From Pseudomonadota bacterium (GTDB taxonomy: Bacteria; Pseudomonadota; Gammaproteobacteria; Burkholderiales; Sulfuricellaceae), in assembly GCA_021801705.1 (NCBI GenBank), contig JAJYXP010000010.1, positions 1-45,016 of the forward strand: DNA of 45,016 nucleotides, written 5' to 3'. The translations under genes and the position numbers were made by a program. The notes beneath the pieces were generated by a model. The model did not search any database and was not told where the DNA came from. It was given only the letters and a program-made list of their open reading frames with translations. Below, in pieces: positions 15,385 to 24,100 of the stretch (its first letter is position 1; each line of letters starts with the position of its first letter).

Positions 15385-15450
15385 CTTGAAGGGGAAGGAA
15401 TGTCGCCCTCTCTCCCTCCGGGAGAGAGTTGGAGAGAGGGGCGGAAGCGG
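15385..15450. repeat. CTTCCCCTT / CTCTCTCC palindromes
   Basis: CCTTCCCCTTGAAGGGGAAGG and CTCTCTCCCTCCGGGAGAGAG are two adjacent hairpins of the GC-rich CTCTCCC family. They lie between the MITE-like element and the right arm of the large inverted repeat. Confidence 0.65.
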
Positions 15451-15479
15451 AGGGAATCGACCCTCTATGCACACCACCC

Positions 15480-15715
15480 GGTTCCCCCTCTGCACCGCCT
15501 CGGTTTTCCGAAAAGATCGGGGGCCGTCGGCGAGGACTGTCTGAGCGCAAAGCGCGAGTTCCGCAGCCGCCCGATCTTTTCGGAAAACCGGGGGTAGCCC
15601 GTAGGGCCGGTGCGGCGGGGCGCCCTTTTGTTTGGTTACTTATATTTTGGGCAAGCAAAATAAAGTAACCTGCTGCCGGGCAGCCCCCGGCATCAAACAA
15701 ACTGCGCGAAGCGCA
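15480..15715. repeat. Right arm of large inverted repeat
   Basis: Read on the minus strand, this arm resembles the left arm in order: GTTTGATGCCGGGGGCTGCC, then a TTTGCTTGCCCAAAAT-type hairpin, then GCGGCTGCGGAACTCG and TCAGACAGTCCTCGCCGAC. It contains its own inner hairpin where GATCTTTTCGGAAAACCG faces CGGTTTTCCGAAAAGATC. The two arms have diverged, so this is an old or composite structure. Confidence 0.7.
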
Positions 15716-15813
15716 TCCTACGCTTACTGCCTCAAACTCATTGCGCATCAATCAATGGCGATGGCATCATGAGTGTCCATATTATTAATTATTAGAGGTC
15801 AGGAGCCCCGATA

Positions 15814-16506
15814 TTGGATAGCAATAAAGCCCTGGAGCTTGGCGCAAAGATTCAAGAAATTCAGACGCTGATGATTGCATATGTCACTGATGGCCGGACG
15901 CCTGAGCAACCACGACATTACAAGCAACTTTACGACGAAGTTTATATTGACCTCGAAGAATCAAGATATGCGAACCCTAATCCACACAAATCGCTAGAGG
16001 TATTCTGGGCGTTCTGCAAGCTGCAAGAAATGAACACCTACGCAAGCCGGAGAGCATATGTGCAAGAAATCTACTCCGACATTCTGCTTGAACTAAAACG
16101 TATTCAGCGCCATGTGGCTTCCTCAAAAAACTGGAAAAAGGCCAATGATGCGCTGGGCGACAATCTCAGCCCGATCAGAGCTCAGTGGCTAAAAGCCAAG
16201 AATTTTATCTATGCTTCCTCACCTGATTTTGAAAATTCCATCAAGGAATCTATTAACTCCATTGAGTCCTGCCTCATGGTTCTTCTTGAAGCACCAAATG
16301 GGACTCTTGGAAAAATAATTAAGAACGCCGGACTGGACGCAGACATTGAACGCCTAATTAGCAAAGCCTACGGCTTTGCAAGCAACAAAGACTTCGTAAG
16401 GCATGGCGGCACCGGAAGTTCTGGTATCGGCAAGGAAGAGGCGGAGTTCTTTCTCGAATTTTCGGCCACAGCTATCGTCTACATCACTTCAAAGCTGAAG
16501 AAATAG
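15814..16506 (+). CDS. Uncharacterised protein with possible Abi/HEPN-like C-terminus
   Basis: A 230-residue protein starting at TTG, with AGGAG eight bases upstream supporting that start. It is clearly more AT-rich and lysine/asparagine-rich than its neighbours, suggesting transfer. The N-terminal half is helical with no motif I know. The C-terminal part, from NSIKESINSIESCLMVLLE to FVRHGGTGSSGIGKEEAEFF and a hydrophobic last helix, recalls the C-terminal domain of AbiJ-like and other HEPN-type defence proteins, where a family of IESC..LG....AL...Y...RH motifs occurs. This is a weak recollection and not a firm match. Defence function is an inference from that and from the neighbouring repeat island. 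Confidence 0.6.
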   Translation: MDSNKALELGAKIQEIQTLMIAYVTDGRTPEQPRHYKQLYDEVYIDLEESRYANPNPHKSLEVFWAFCKLQEMNTYASRRAYVQEIYSDILLELKRIQRHVASSKNWKKANDALGDNLSPIRAQWLKAKNFIYASSPDFENSIKESINSIESCLMVLLEAPNGTLGKIIKNAGLDADIERLISKAYGFASNKDFVRHGGTGSSGIGKEEAEFFLEFSATAIVYITSKLKK

Positions 16507-16554
16507 AGAATGGCTGCGTATTGCGCCGCATGGAACCGGCTTCTTGCTCACCGA

Positions 16555-16866
16555 TCAGAAGCTTACCGCCTCCCCCGCCTGCTCACTCGCATACTTGCCC
16601 AGCGCCGCGAACAATTCCGTCCCGTCCCGCGTGTCGTGCCAGGCGCCATCGCGCCAGATAAAATGATAGCCCCCCGATTTCGCCGCCACCCAGATTTCCT
16701 GCGCAGCAGTTTGCCGGTTGACGATGATCTTGCTGCCATTCTCGAAGCTCAGTTCGAGCACGCCGCCGTTCATTTCGCAGTCGATGTCCGCATCGGCTTC
16801 GTCCAGCGCCCGCTCGATCCTGGCCAGGGTTTCATCGGCCAGTTTGTTGAATTCGCTCTCGGTCAT
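16555..16866 (-). CDS. cyaY: Iron-sulfur assembly protein CyaY (bacterial frataxin)
   Basis: A 103-residue frataxin homologue that binds iron and modulates IscS in Fe-S cluster assembly. The sequence follows the family: an acidic first helix (ESEFNKLADETLARIERALDEADADIDCEMNGG, with many acidic iron-binding candidates) then the beta sheet with VLELSFENGSKIIVNRQTAAQEIWVAAKSGGYHF and the end W.DTRDGTELFAALGKYASEQAGEAVSF. It is divergent from lptM-lysA, and the 54-base gap serves both directions. The cyaY/lptM divergence is a conserved arrangement in proteobacteria. Confidence 0.95.
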   Translation of the reverse strand: MTESEFNKLADETLARIERALDEADADIDCEMNGGVLELSFENGSKIIVNRQTAAQEIWVAAKSGGYHFIWRDGAWHDTRDGTELFAALGKYASEQAGEAVSF

Positions 16867-16920
16867 TTAAACAGCCCCTTGTGATAAGATTGTGCGCAAC
16901 TATAGACCCCCGAGAATAAT

Positions 16921-17070
16921 ATGCGCCTCGTTTTTTTACCAGTTCTGCTTGTTATCCTGCTCCAGGGCTGCGGCCACAAAGGGCCGCTTTATTTGCCCGC
17001 GCCGGAGCAAAAACCCGCCGCGAACACCCAGCCCGCACCGCAACCTGCCGCTGAGAAAACGAAACCATGA
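16921..17070 (+). CDS. lptM: LptM (YifL-type) small lipoprotein
   Basis: A 49-residue lipoprotein missed by length-based gene calling. It has a signal peptide MRLVFLPVLLVILLQGC with the lipobox LLQGC (Cys17), then GHKGPLYLPAPEQKPA, the classic LptM start after the lipidated cysteine. In E. coli LptM helps LptD fold and assemble with LptE for LPS transport; its role here is inferred. The stop overlaps the lysA start in an ATGA arrangement, so the genes are translationally coupled. Conserved context beside cyaY supports the call. Confidence 0.9.
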   Translation: MRLVFLPVLLVILLQGCGHKGPLYLPAPEQKPAANTQPAPQPAAEKTKP

Positions 17071-18311
17071 AATCTTTCTCCCGCCACGACGGTGAACTGT
17101 GCGTGGAAGCTGTTCCGCTCTCCCGGATCGCAGCAGAGTTCGGCACGCCCTGTTATGTCTATTCTCACGCCGCCCTGACCACGGCCTACCAGAGCTTCGA
17201 TGAAGCATTCGCCGAGCGCGACCACCTGATTTGCTACGCGGTCAAGGCCAATTCCAGCCTCGCCATCCTCAACCTGTTCGCGCGCCTCGGCGCGGGGTTC
17301 GACATCGTTTCCGGCGGCGAACTGGCACGGGTTCTGGCTGCCGGGGGCGAGGCGAAAAAAGTGGTTTTTTCCGGCGTCGGGAAAACTGCGGATGAAATGC
17401 GTCAGGCCCTGGAAGCGGGCATACTGTGCTTCAACGTCGAATCGGAAAGCGAGCTGGAGCGTCTCAACCGGGTAGCCGGTGAAGCCGGCAAACGCGCGCC
17501 GGTCAGCCTGCGCGTCAACCCCGATGTCGACCCTAAAACCCATCCTTACATTTCCACCGGCCTCAAGGGCAACAAGTTCGGCATCGCCTATGCCGATGCC
17601 GTGAGCCTGTACTGCAAGGCGCGCGATCTGCCGCACCTGGAAGTGGCCGGCATCGACTGCCATATCGGCTCGCAGATCACCGAAGTCTCGCCCTTTTCCG
17701 ATGCCCTCGACAAGGTGCTGCTGCTGATCGATGCGCTGGAAAGGGAAGGCATTGCGATTCGACATCTCGACCTCGGCGGCGGCCTGGGGATTTGCTATAG
17801 CGACGAAACACCGCCGCCGGTGGCCGACTATGCCGAAACGCTGCTGGCAAAACTTGCCGGCCGCAACTTCAAAATCCTGCTCGAGCCCGGCCGTGCGCTG
17901 GTCGGCAATGCCGGTCTCTTGCTCGCCAGGGTGGAATATCTCAAGCACGGCGAAACCAAGAATTTCGCCATCGTCGACGCCGCCATGAACGACCTGATGC
18001 GCCCTGCGCTCTACGATGCCTACCATGCAATCCTTCCCGTCAGGGAAAACACGGGGGTCGCGCAGCGCTACGAAATCGTCGGCCCGGTGTGCGAGAGTGG
18101 CGATTTTCTCGGCCATGACCGCTACCTGCACCTCGCCGAGGGAGACCTGCTGGCGATCATGTCGGCGGGCGCCTATGGCATGAGCATGAGTTCCAACTAC
18201 AACACCCGGCCGCGTGCCGCCGAAATCATGGTGCAGAAAAACAACACCCATCTGATCCGTGAGCGGGAAACAATTGCGCAATTGTTCGCGCTGGAACGTC
18301 CGCTACCCTGA
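17067..18311 (+). CDS. lysA: Diaminopimelate decarboxylase
   Basis: A 414-residue PLP enzyme (fold type III) that decarboxylates meso-diaminopimelate to lysine. The PLP lysine is Lys60 in ICYAVKANSS. HIGSQI, the GGGLGI phosphate loop, the EPGRALVGNAG block and CESGDFLG (with the catalytic cysteine) follow, and GAYGMSMSSNYNTRPRAAEI closes the active site. Length is normal. It overlaps lptM by four bases (ATGA). dapF, which supplies the substrate, lies elsewhere at 3997. The gene is followed by a 375-base gap. Confidence 0.97.
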   Translation: MKSFSRHDGELCVEAVPLSRIAAEFGTPCYVYSHAALTTAYQSFDEAFAERDHLICYAVKANSSLAILNLFARLGAGFDIVSGGELARVLAAGGEAKKVVFSGVGKTADEMRQALEAGILCFNVESESELERLNRVAGEAGKRAPVSLRVNPDVDPKTHPYISTGLKGNKFGIAYADAVSLYCKARDLPHLEVAGIDCHIGSQITEVSPFSDALDKVLLLIDALEREGIAIRHLDLGGGLGICYSDETPPPVADYAETLLAKLAGRNFKILLEPGRALVGNAGLLLARVEYLKHGETKNFAIVDAAMNDLMRPALYDAYHAILPVRENTGVAQRYEIVGPVCESGDFLGHDRYLHLAEGDLLAIMSAGAYGMSMSSNYNTRPRAAEIMVQKNNTHLIRERETIAQLFALERPLP

Positions 18312-18686
18312 CGTTTTCGCACGCCTCCATCATCCACGAGCCGCCCCGATGAACGCCTGCAACCTGCGTCCATGGCCGCTATAAGCCAACGTCATTTGCA
18401 TCCGCGAATCCCGCGGCCGCAATAAACCTCTCCGCCATCCTTCGTAACCCCGTAAATTTTCAATGAAATTTCTTTCATGAAGCACGTTTATCTGTTGTGC
18501 ATTTTTAAAAAACTGGAATAGAATTAACCCGCAAAGCGGAAACATGCTCTCGATTGTGCATGCAGCCCTAACGGGAGGAACAACAGGGTCAAGCAACAGG
18601 TTGTTCAGTGCTGCCGCTTTATTTTGGATTTACGGGTAACACCAAAATAAACATGTAGTCGATATAACTTTCGAAAGGAGTCAGGA
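18312..18686. other. Gap between lysA and the histone H1-like gene
   Basis: No gene is supported. The stretch changes from GC-rich to AT-rich at about 18460 and probably holds the H1-like gene promoter. A candidate pair is TTGTGC at 18495-18500 and TAGAAT at 18519-18524, 18 bases apart. An AAGGAG ribosome-binding site lies at about 18676-18681 and the leader between is about 150 bases. Confidence 0.5.
18495..18524 (+). promoter_or_regulatory. Candidate sigma-70 promoter of the H1-like gene
   Basis: TTGTGC (18495-18500), an 18-base spacer and TAGAAT (18519-18524) lie in the AT-rich part of the gap. This would produce a leader of about 155 bases before ATG 18687. Spacing and boxes are imperfect, so this is tentative. 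Confidence 0.35.
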
Positions 18687-19241
18687 ATGGCAACAACAGA
18701 AAAGAAAGCGACCAAGTCTCCCGCTAAAGCGGCTGTAAAAAAACCCGCTGCCAAGGCTGCTCCGGCTGCCGCGGCAAAAACGCCGGCGAAATCCGCAGCC
18801 GCGAAAACTCCCGCAAAAAAAACCGTAGCCAAACCCGCCGCGGCTAAAACAACGGCCGCCGCCAAACCGGCCGTCAAGAAAACAGCCGCCAAGGCTACCG
18901 CCAAACCCGCAACCAAAACTGTCGCCAAGAAACCCGCGGCCAAGGCTGTGGTGAAGAAAACCACAACGGCCAAAGCCGTAGCCAAGCCGGCAGCCAAAGC
19001 CGCGACGGCAAAAAAAGCGCCGGTGAAAAAGCTTGCGGCCGCCAAACCCGTAGCCAAAGCCGCCGAGAAGAAACCCGCGGCCAAGGCCGCCGCCACAGTC
19101 AAAAAAGCACCGGCAAAAAAAGCCGCGGTCGCTAAAGCCGCAACCAAGCCCGCAGCCAAAGCCGCGACGGCCAAGAAAGCGCCCGCGAAAAAAGCCGCAG
19201 CAGCAAAGCCAGCCGTTACCATGGCCGCCGCCAAAAAATAA
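18687..19241 (+). CDS. Histone H1-like alanine/lysine/proline-rich protein
   Basis: A 184-residue basic protein composed almost only of Ala, Lys, Pro, Thr and Val, with AAKPAAKAA and KKAPAKKAA-type repeats. This is the composition of eukaryotic histone H1 C-terminal tails and of bacterial H1-like proteins (AlgP, BpH1, HctB types), which bind DNA non-specifically and affect compaction or gene expression. The low-complexity repeats are prone to length change. A good AAGGAG ribosome-binding site and a rho-independent terminator just downstream show that it is a real single-gene unit. Its exact role cannot be read from the sequence. Confidence 0.9.
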   Translation: MATTEKKATKSPAKAAVKKPAAKAAPAAAAKTPAKSAAAKTPAKKTVAKPAAAKTTAAAKPAVKKTAAKATAKPATKTVAKKPAAKAVVKKTTTAKAVAKPAAKAATAKKAPVKKLAAAKPVAKAAEKKPAAKAAATVKKAPAKKAAVAKAATKPAAKAATAKKAPAKKAAAAKPAVTMAAAKK

Positions 19242-19258
19242 CCGGGTAATGCCTACGC

Positions 19259-19293
19259 AACGGCGGGCGAATTGCCCGCCGTTTTTGTTTTTT
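19259..19293 (+). terminator. Rho-independent terminator of the H1-like gene
   Basis: CGGCGGGC-GAATT-GCCCGCCG forms an eight-base-pair GC stem followed by TTTTTGTTTTTT. It starts 18 bases after the H1-like gene stop codon and is the clearest intrinsic terminator in the window. Confidence 0.92.
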
Positions 19294-19358
19294 GATTCCG
19301 AGCCCGTCTTTTTCAGCGAAAGTTTGCCTGAAGCCGTTTCCTTGATTCCCGCATTACA

Positions 19359-19378
19359 TTGACCGACCGGTCAGTCAG
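19359..19378. promoter_or_regulatory. Probable TetR operator
   Basis: TTGACCGACCGGTCAGTCAG is a near-palindrome (TGACCGACCGGTCAGTCA) centred 52 bases before the TetR start. Such GACCGACCGGTC-type sites are common operators for efflux-regulating TetR proteins. Its position suggests the regulator represses its own operon, which encodes the RND and ABC pumps. Confidence 0.6.
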
Positions 19379-19420
19379 TGCTAATTTATGCCGGATTATC
19401 ATGCATGAAAGAGTCTGACC

Positions 19421-20059
19421 ATGCCCTTGGCTGAACCCACCGAAACCTTGTCCACCCCCGCTACGGATGCGACCGAGCGGATTCTCGCCGCGGCCAAGGA
19501 TCTTTTTTCCGAGTCCGGCTTCGATGCGGTGTCGATGAACGCTATCGCCGATCGCGCCGGCGTCAGCAAGGCCAATGTGTTTCATCATTTCAAATCCAAA
19601 AACGATCTTTACCTTGCGGTGCTGAAAATCGCCTGCAGCAAGTCACACGCCCAGATCGATCAACTCGGCAGCGATAAAGACTCCTTTGTCGCGCGCTTGC
19701 GCGACTATTCCGTGTCTCATCTGGCCAGCATTCTGCAGGACGAAAAGATTTCCCGGCTGATCCAGCGCGACTTGCTGGAAAACGGCCCGCAGCGGGGCAA
19801 GGAATTCGCCGAGCAGGTGTTCGGACAGAACTTCGCGCGCCTGGTGGATATCCTGCGCAGCGGCCAGAAAAAAGGCGAATTGCGCAAGGAAATAGACCCC
19901 GCCATGCTGGCCACGCTGCTGATCGGAGCCGATGTGTTCTTTTTCCAGTCGCGCGAGGTGTTGCGCCACTTTCCCGATGTCAGCTTCACCGCCGCCCCGG
20001 AGCGCTACAGTGCCATGCTGGCGGAGATCCTGCTGCATGGCATTTTGCCAAAACCTTAA
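19421..20059 (+). CDS. TetR-family transcriptional regulator
   Basis: A 212-residue repressor. The N-terminal DNA-binding domain TERILAAAKDLFSESGFDAVSMNAIADRAGVSKANVFHHFKSKNDLYLAVL (about residues 18-68) is a textbook TetR helix-turn-helix. The C-terminal ligand domain has no named motif but KEFAEQVFGQNFARLVDILRSGQKKGELRKEIDPAMLATLLIGAD is a typical region. It heads the efflux operon: the stop is only 20 bases from the adaptor start. A likely operator sits upstream. By family habit it should repress the pumps and respond to a toxic small molecule, but the inducer is unknown. Confidence 0.88.
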   Translation: MPLAEPTETLSTPATDATERILAAAKDLFSESGFDAVSMNAIADRAGVSKANVFHHFKSKNDLYLAVLKIACSKSHAQIDQLGSDKDSFVARLRDYSVSHLASILQDEKISRLIQRDLLENGPQRGKEFAEQVFGQNFARLVDILRSGQKKGELRKEIDPAMLATLLIGADVFFFQSREVLRHFPDVSFTAAPERYSAMLAEILLHGILPKP

Positions 20060-20079
20060 ATAATATTTTGGACGGCGAC

Positions 20080-21162
20080 ATGCGAACGATACTATCGATC
20101 CTGATTCCCTGTGTGCTCGGTGCGGCCCTGTTGTTGCCGGGGTGCGCGAAAAAGCCCGAAGAGCAGAAGAAAGCGGGGCCGCCGCCGGCGATTATTACTG
20201 TCACCCAGGTACACTCCCGCGCCATGCAGGTGCTGGAGCAATCCATCGGCGAGGCGGACAGCGCCACCGCGCCCAAAGTAGGGGCCGAAGTGGCCGGACG
20301 CATTATCAAGGTACAGGTGGAAATCGGCGACCCGGTGAAGAAGGGTCAACTGCTGGCGGAAATCGACCCGGCCGACTATTCCGCCGACGCCAAGCGGCTG
20401 GAAGCCCAGGCGGTGACGCAGCAGAAGCTCACCGAGCGCTACCGCGATCTCCATCACAAAGGTTTCATTTCCCCCGCCAAACTGGAGGAGGTCGAAGCGC
20501 AGAATGTTTCCAGCCGCGAACAGCTCACCCGTGCCTCCAAGAATCTGTCTCGCACCCGCATCGTCTCGCCGGTGGATGGACGGGTGGACAATCGCATGAT
20601 CTCGGTGGGCGACTGGATCGATCTGGGCAAACCGGTGTTTCAGCTTTCCACTGGCGAGAAGCTGCGCATCCGCCTGCCTTTCCCCGAGACGGAGGCATCG
20701 CGGATCAAGGTCGGCCAGCCGGTGATGCTGTCCACCCCCACGGCGCCGGGCAAAACTGTAAGCGGGAAAATTGCGCAGGTGCGGCCGGCGATAGGCGGTG
20801 CTTCGCGCGCTTTCGATGCCATCGTGGAAGTGAGGAACCCCGGCGACTGGAAGCCGGGCGCCTCGGTCAACGGCGCGGTGGTGGTCGAGGAACACCCGGA
20901 TGCGGTGATCGCACCGGAAACCAGCATCGTGCTGCGCCCTGCCGGCACCGTGGTGTACGTGCTCGAAAACGGCAAGGTGGCGCAGCGCATCATCACCACC
21001 GGCGTAAAGCAGAACGGCATGGTCGAAATCCTGACCGGACTCAAGGCAGGCGAAACCGTGGCGGTGGACGGAGCCGGCTTCCTCACCGACCAGGCGGCAG
21101 TGACGGTGAAGCAGCCGGGCACCGGCCAGGGCCGGCAGAAACAAGACCAGCCAAAAAACTAG
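20080..21162 (+). CDS. RND efflux membrane-fusion (adaptor) lipoprotein
   Basis: A 360-residue periplasmic adaptor of the HlyD/AcrA type. The signal peptide ends in a lipobox LLPGC (about Cys18). VGAEVAGRIIKVQVEIGDPVKKGQLLAEIDPADY is a lipoyl-like domain, followed by a coiled-coil hairpin (DAKRLEAQAVTQQKLTERYRDLHHKGFISPAKLEEVEAQN) and SRTRIVSPVDGRVDNRMISVGDWIDLGKPVFQLS. ATG 20080 was chosen over TTG 20068 because it starts directly in a signal peptide. It partners the RND pump that begins ten bases after its stop. No TolC-like gene accompanies the operon. Confidence 0.9.
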   Translation: MRTILSILIPCVLGAALLLPGCAKKPEEQKKAGPPPAIITVTQVHSRAMQVLEQSIGEADSATAPKVGAEVAGRIIKVQVEIGDPVKKGQLLAEIDPADYSADAKRLEAQAVTQQKLTERYRDLHHKGFISPAKLEEVEAQNVSSREQLTRASKNLSRTRIVSPVDGRVDNRMISVGDWIDLGKPVFQLSTGEKLRIRLPFPETEASRIKVGQPVMLSTPTAPGKTVSGKIAQVRPAIGGASRAFDAIVEVRNPGDWKPGASVNGAVVVEEHPDAVIAPETSIVLRPAGTVVYVLENGKVAQRIITTGVKQNGMVEILTGLKAGETVAVDGAGFLTDQAAVTVKQPGTGQGRQKQDQPKN

Positions 21163-21172
21163 AGCGTCCATC

Positions 21173-24100
21173 ATGACCCTGCCCGAACTCTCGATCAAAC
21201 GCCATGTACTGGCGTTCATGATGTCCGCGGTGCTGGTGCTTTTCGGTCTCATCAGCTACCAGCGCATCGGCATGGACCGCTTCCCCTATATTGAATTTCC
21301 CGTCATCTCGATCTCCACCACCCTGAAAGGAGCCAACCCGGACATCGTCGATTCGAGCATCACCAATGTGCTGGAAACCTCGGTCAACAGCGTGCCCGGC
21401 ATCGAGCATATCCAGTCCACGTCCTCCCCCGGCGTGTCGGTGATCAACATCACCTTCAACCTGGACAAGAAAGTCGATGTCGCCTTCAACGAGGTGCAGT
21501 CCAAGGTCAACCAGGTGTTGCGGCGCCTGCCCAAGGACGCCGATCCGCCGGTGGTATCCAAGGTGGAAACCAATGCCATGCCGATCATGTGGCTGGCCTT
21601 GCGCGGCGACCGCACGCAGCAGCAGCTCAACCAGCATGCGGTGAACGTGATCAAGAAGCGGCTGGAGACTATCGACGGCGTCGGCGAAGTGCGCCTCGGC
21701 GGCCGTCGCGACCGCACCATCCGGGTCAACCTGCTGCCGGCGAAAATGGCGGCGTTCCAGATCACCGCCCAGGATCTGAACAATGCGTTCGCCAACGAGC
21801 ACGTGCAGGTGGCCGGCGGCTTCCTGGTCGGCAAGGCCACCGAACACCTGATCAAGCTCGACCTGGAGTTCCATCGCCTGGACGATCTTGAGAAAATGAT
21901 CGTCGCCTACCGCGACGGCGCGCCGGTGCGCCTCAGGGACGTGGCGGAGATACGGGACGGCCTCGCCGACTACCGCCAGCTCGCCCGCTTCATGGGCAAG
22001 ACCACCATCGGCCTGGGCATCGTCAAGGTGGCCAACACCAACACCGTGGCGATCGTCGACGCCATCAAGAAACGCCTGGAAAGCGAGATCATTCCGCAAT
22101 TGCCGCCGGGCATGACACTCGACATCGTGTCCAACGATGCGCTGTTCATCCAGGAGATCGTCAACTCGCTGAAAGAGCACCTTCTCGAGGGCACCCTGCT
22201 GGCCTCGCTGATCGTCTGGCTGTTCCTGCGCAGCGTGCGCTCCACCCTGATCATCGCCACCGCCATTCCGGTGTCGCTGCTCGGCGCGGTGGCCGTCATC
22301 TATTTCGCCGGCTTCACGCTCAACTCGCTCACCATGCTGGCGCTGCTGCTCCTGATCGGCGTGGTGGTGGACGACTCCATCGTGGTGCTGGAAAACATTT
22401 ATCGCCATCAGGCGATGAATGTTTCGGCGTTGGCTAACATGAGCGCAGCGAATGTTAAGGCCGCGGAAGCGGACGGCCAGAGCCAAAACATCTTCCGCCA
22501 CCGCGAGGAAATCGATCCCGATCCGGTTGCAGCGGCGGTCAACGGCAGTCGCGAAGTGGTGTTCGCGGTGCTCGCCGCCACCCTCTCCCTGGTGTCGATC
22601 TTCGCGCCAGTGATCTTCCTCGGCGGCATCATCGGGCAGTTCTTCAAATCCTTCGCGGTGGTGGTCACCTTCGGCGTGCTGGTGTCGCTGTTCGTTTCCC
22701 TCACCCTGACGCCGATGCTGTGCTCCCGTTACCTGCGGGTATCGAAGCAGCATGGCAGGATTTATTACGCGCTCGACCGTTTTTTCCACGGCATGGACAA
22801 TACCTACCGCTACCTGCTCGACAAGGCGCTTCGGCATCGCTGGAAAGTGGTGGCGCTGACGCTGGTGGCCGTGGTGTCGAGCAGCTATTTCTTTGCCAAC
22901 GTCGGCAAGACCTTCGTGCCGGATGAGGACGAGGGACGCTTTCTGGTCAACCTGAGGACCCCGCTCGGCTCCAGCATCGACTATACCGACAGCCGCCTGC
23001 GCATGGTCGAGGGCATTCTCTTCCGCCACAAGGAAATCGTCACCGAATTCGCCCTGATCGGCCTTGGCAACGCCGGCCAGGTCAACCAGGCGATGGTGGT
23101 GGTGCGCATGGCGCCGCGCCGGGAGCGCACCATCAGGCAGCAGGAAATCATCCCCGTCCTGCGCAAGGAGCTGGCACAGATCCCCGGCGCGCGCGCCTTT
23201 GCCTCACCCTACCCGATGGTCGGCGGCCAGCGCGGCGAGCCGCTGCAATTCGTGGTGAGCGGCCCCAACCTCGAGGAAGTCGGCCGCCTGTCGCAACAGA
23301 TGCAGCAAAAAGTCTCGGCGGAGCCGGGTATCGGCCGCATGGACATGGATCTGCAGCTCGACCTGCCCCAGCTCGCGCTCAGCCCGGACCGCACCCGCAT
23401 CGCCGCCGCCGGGCTGACCACCCAGGACGTGGCGTTGGCGCTCAACATGCTCTCCGGCGGCGTGGACATCGCCAAGTACAACGACGAGCCTGGCGACGGC
23501 CAGCGCTACGACATCCGCCTCAAGGCCAAGGACGGCGAATTCAACCAGATTTCCGATCTTTCCAGGATCTATCTGCGCAGCCGCGACGGCAAGCTGGTGC
23601 GCCTCGATACCGTCACCGGCATCAAGCAGACGCTGGGCGCTGCGGTGATAGGCCGTTTCGACCTGCAATACGCCACCACCTTCTATGCCACGCCCACCAT
23701 CCCGCTGGGCGACGCGGTGGCCAAGGTCAAGGCGGCGGCGGCCGATATCCTGCCGCTCGGCTACAGCGTCAAGATGATCGGCCAGGCGGAGGAATTCGGC
23801 AAAACCGTGAACTACATGATCTTCGCCTTCTCCCTGGCGCTGATCCTGCTCTACATGGTGCTGGCGAGCCAGTTCAACTCCTTCCTCCAGCCCTTCATCA
23901 TCATGCTGGCGCAGCCGCTCGCCATCATCGGCGGGGTGATGGCGCTGTGGCTGTTCAACCACACCCTCAATATCTACTCGATGATCGGGCTGGTGCTGCT
24001 GATCGGGCTGGTGGCGAAAAACTCCATCCTGCTGGTGGACCTCACCAACCAGCGCCGGGAAGCGGGCATGGGGGTGAACGAAGCGCTCACGGATGCCTGT

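Larger units (their letters stand above)
14895..15813. other. Gene-free repeat island
   Basis: About 920 bases hold no credible gene; the short open frames here are translated repeats with unnatural proline, arginine and cysteine composition. The region consists of a large imperfect inverted repeat (left about 14980-15200, right about 15480-15715) around a smaller element with its own terminal inverted repeats (15233-15377), and a CTCTCCCTCC...GGGAGAGAG palindrome at about 15385-15460. The last 90 bases lead into the gene at 15814. Confidence 0.8.

Noticed and set aside
14944-15751. Several short open frames in the repeat island
   Set aside because: They are translations of palindromes with unnatural composition and conflicting overlaps.
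18605-19234. Antisense frame rich in alanine and phenylalanine opposite the H1-like gene
   Set aside because: It is the mirror of a repetitive AAKP gene and lacks a terminator or start signals; the plus-strand gene has both.
21083-23029. 648-codon open frame opposite the RND pump
   Set aside because: It is a histidine/glutamine-rich shadow of a well-identified gene.
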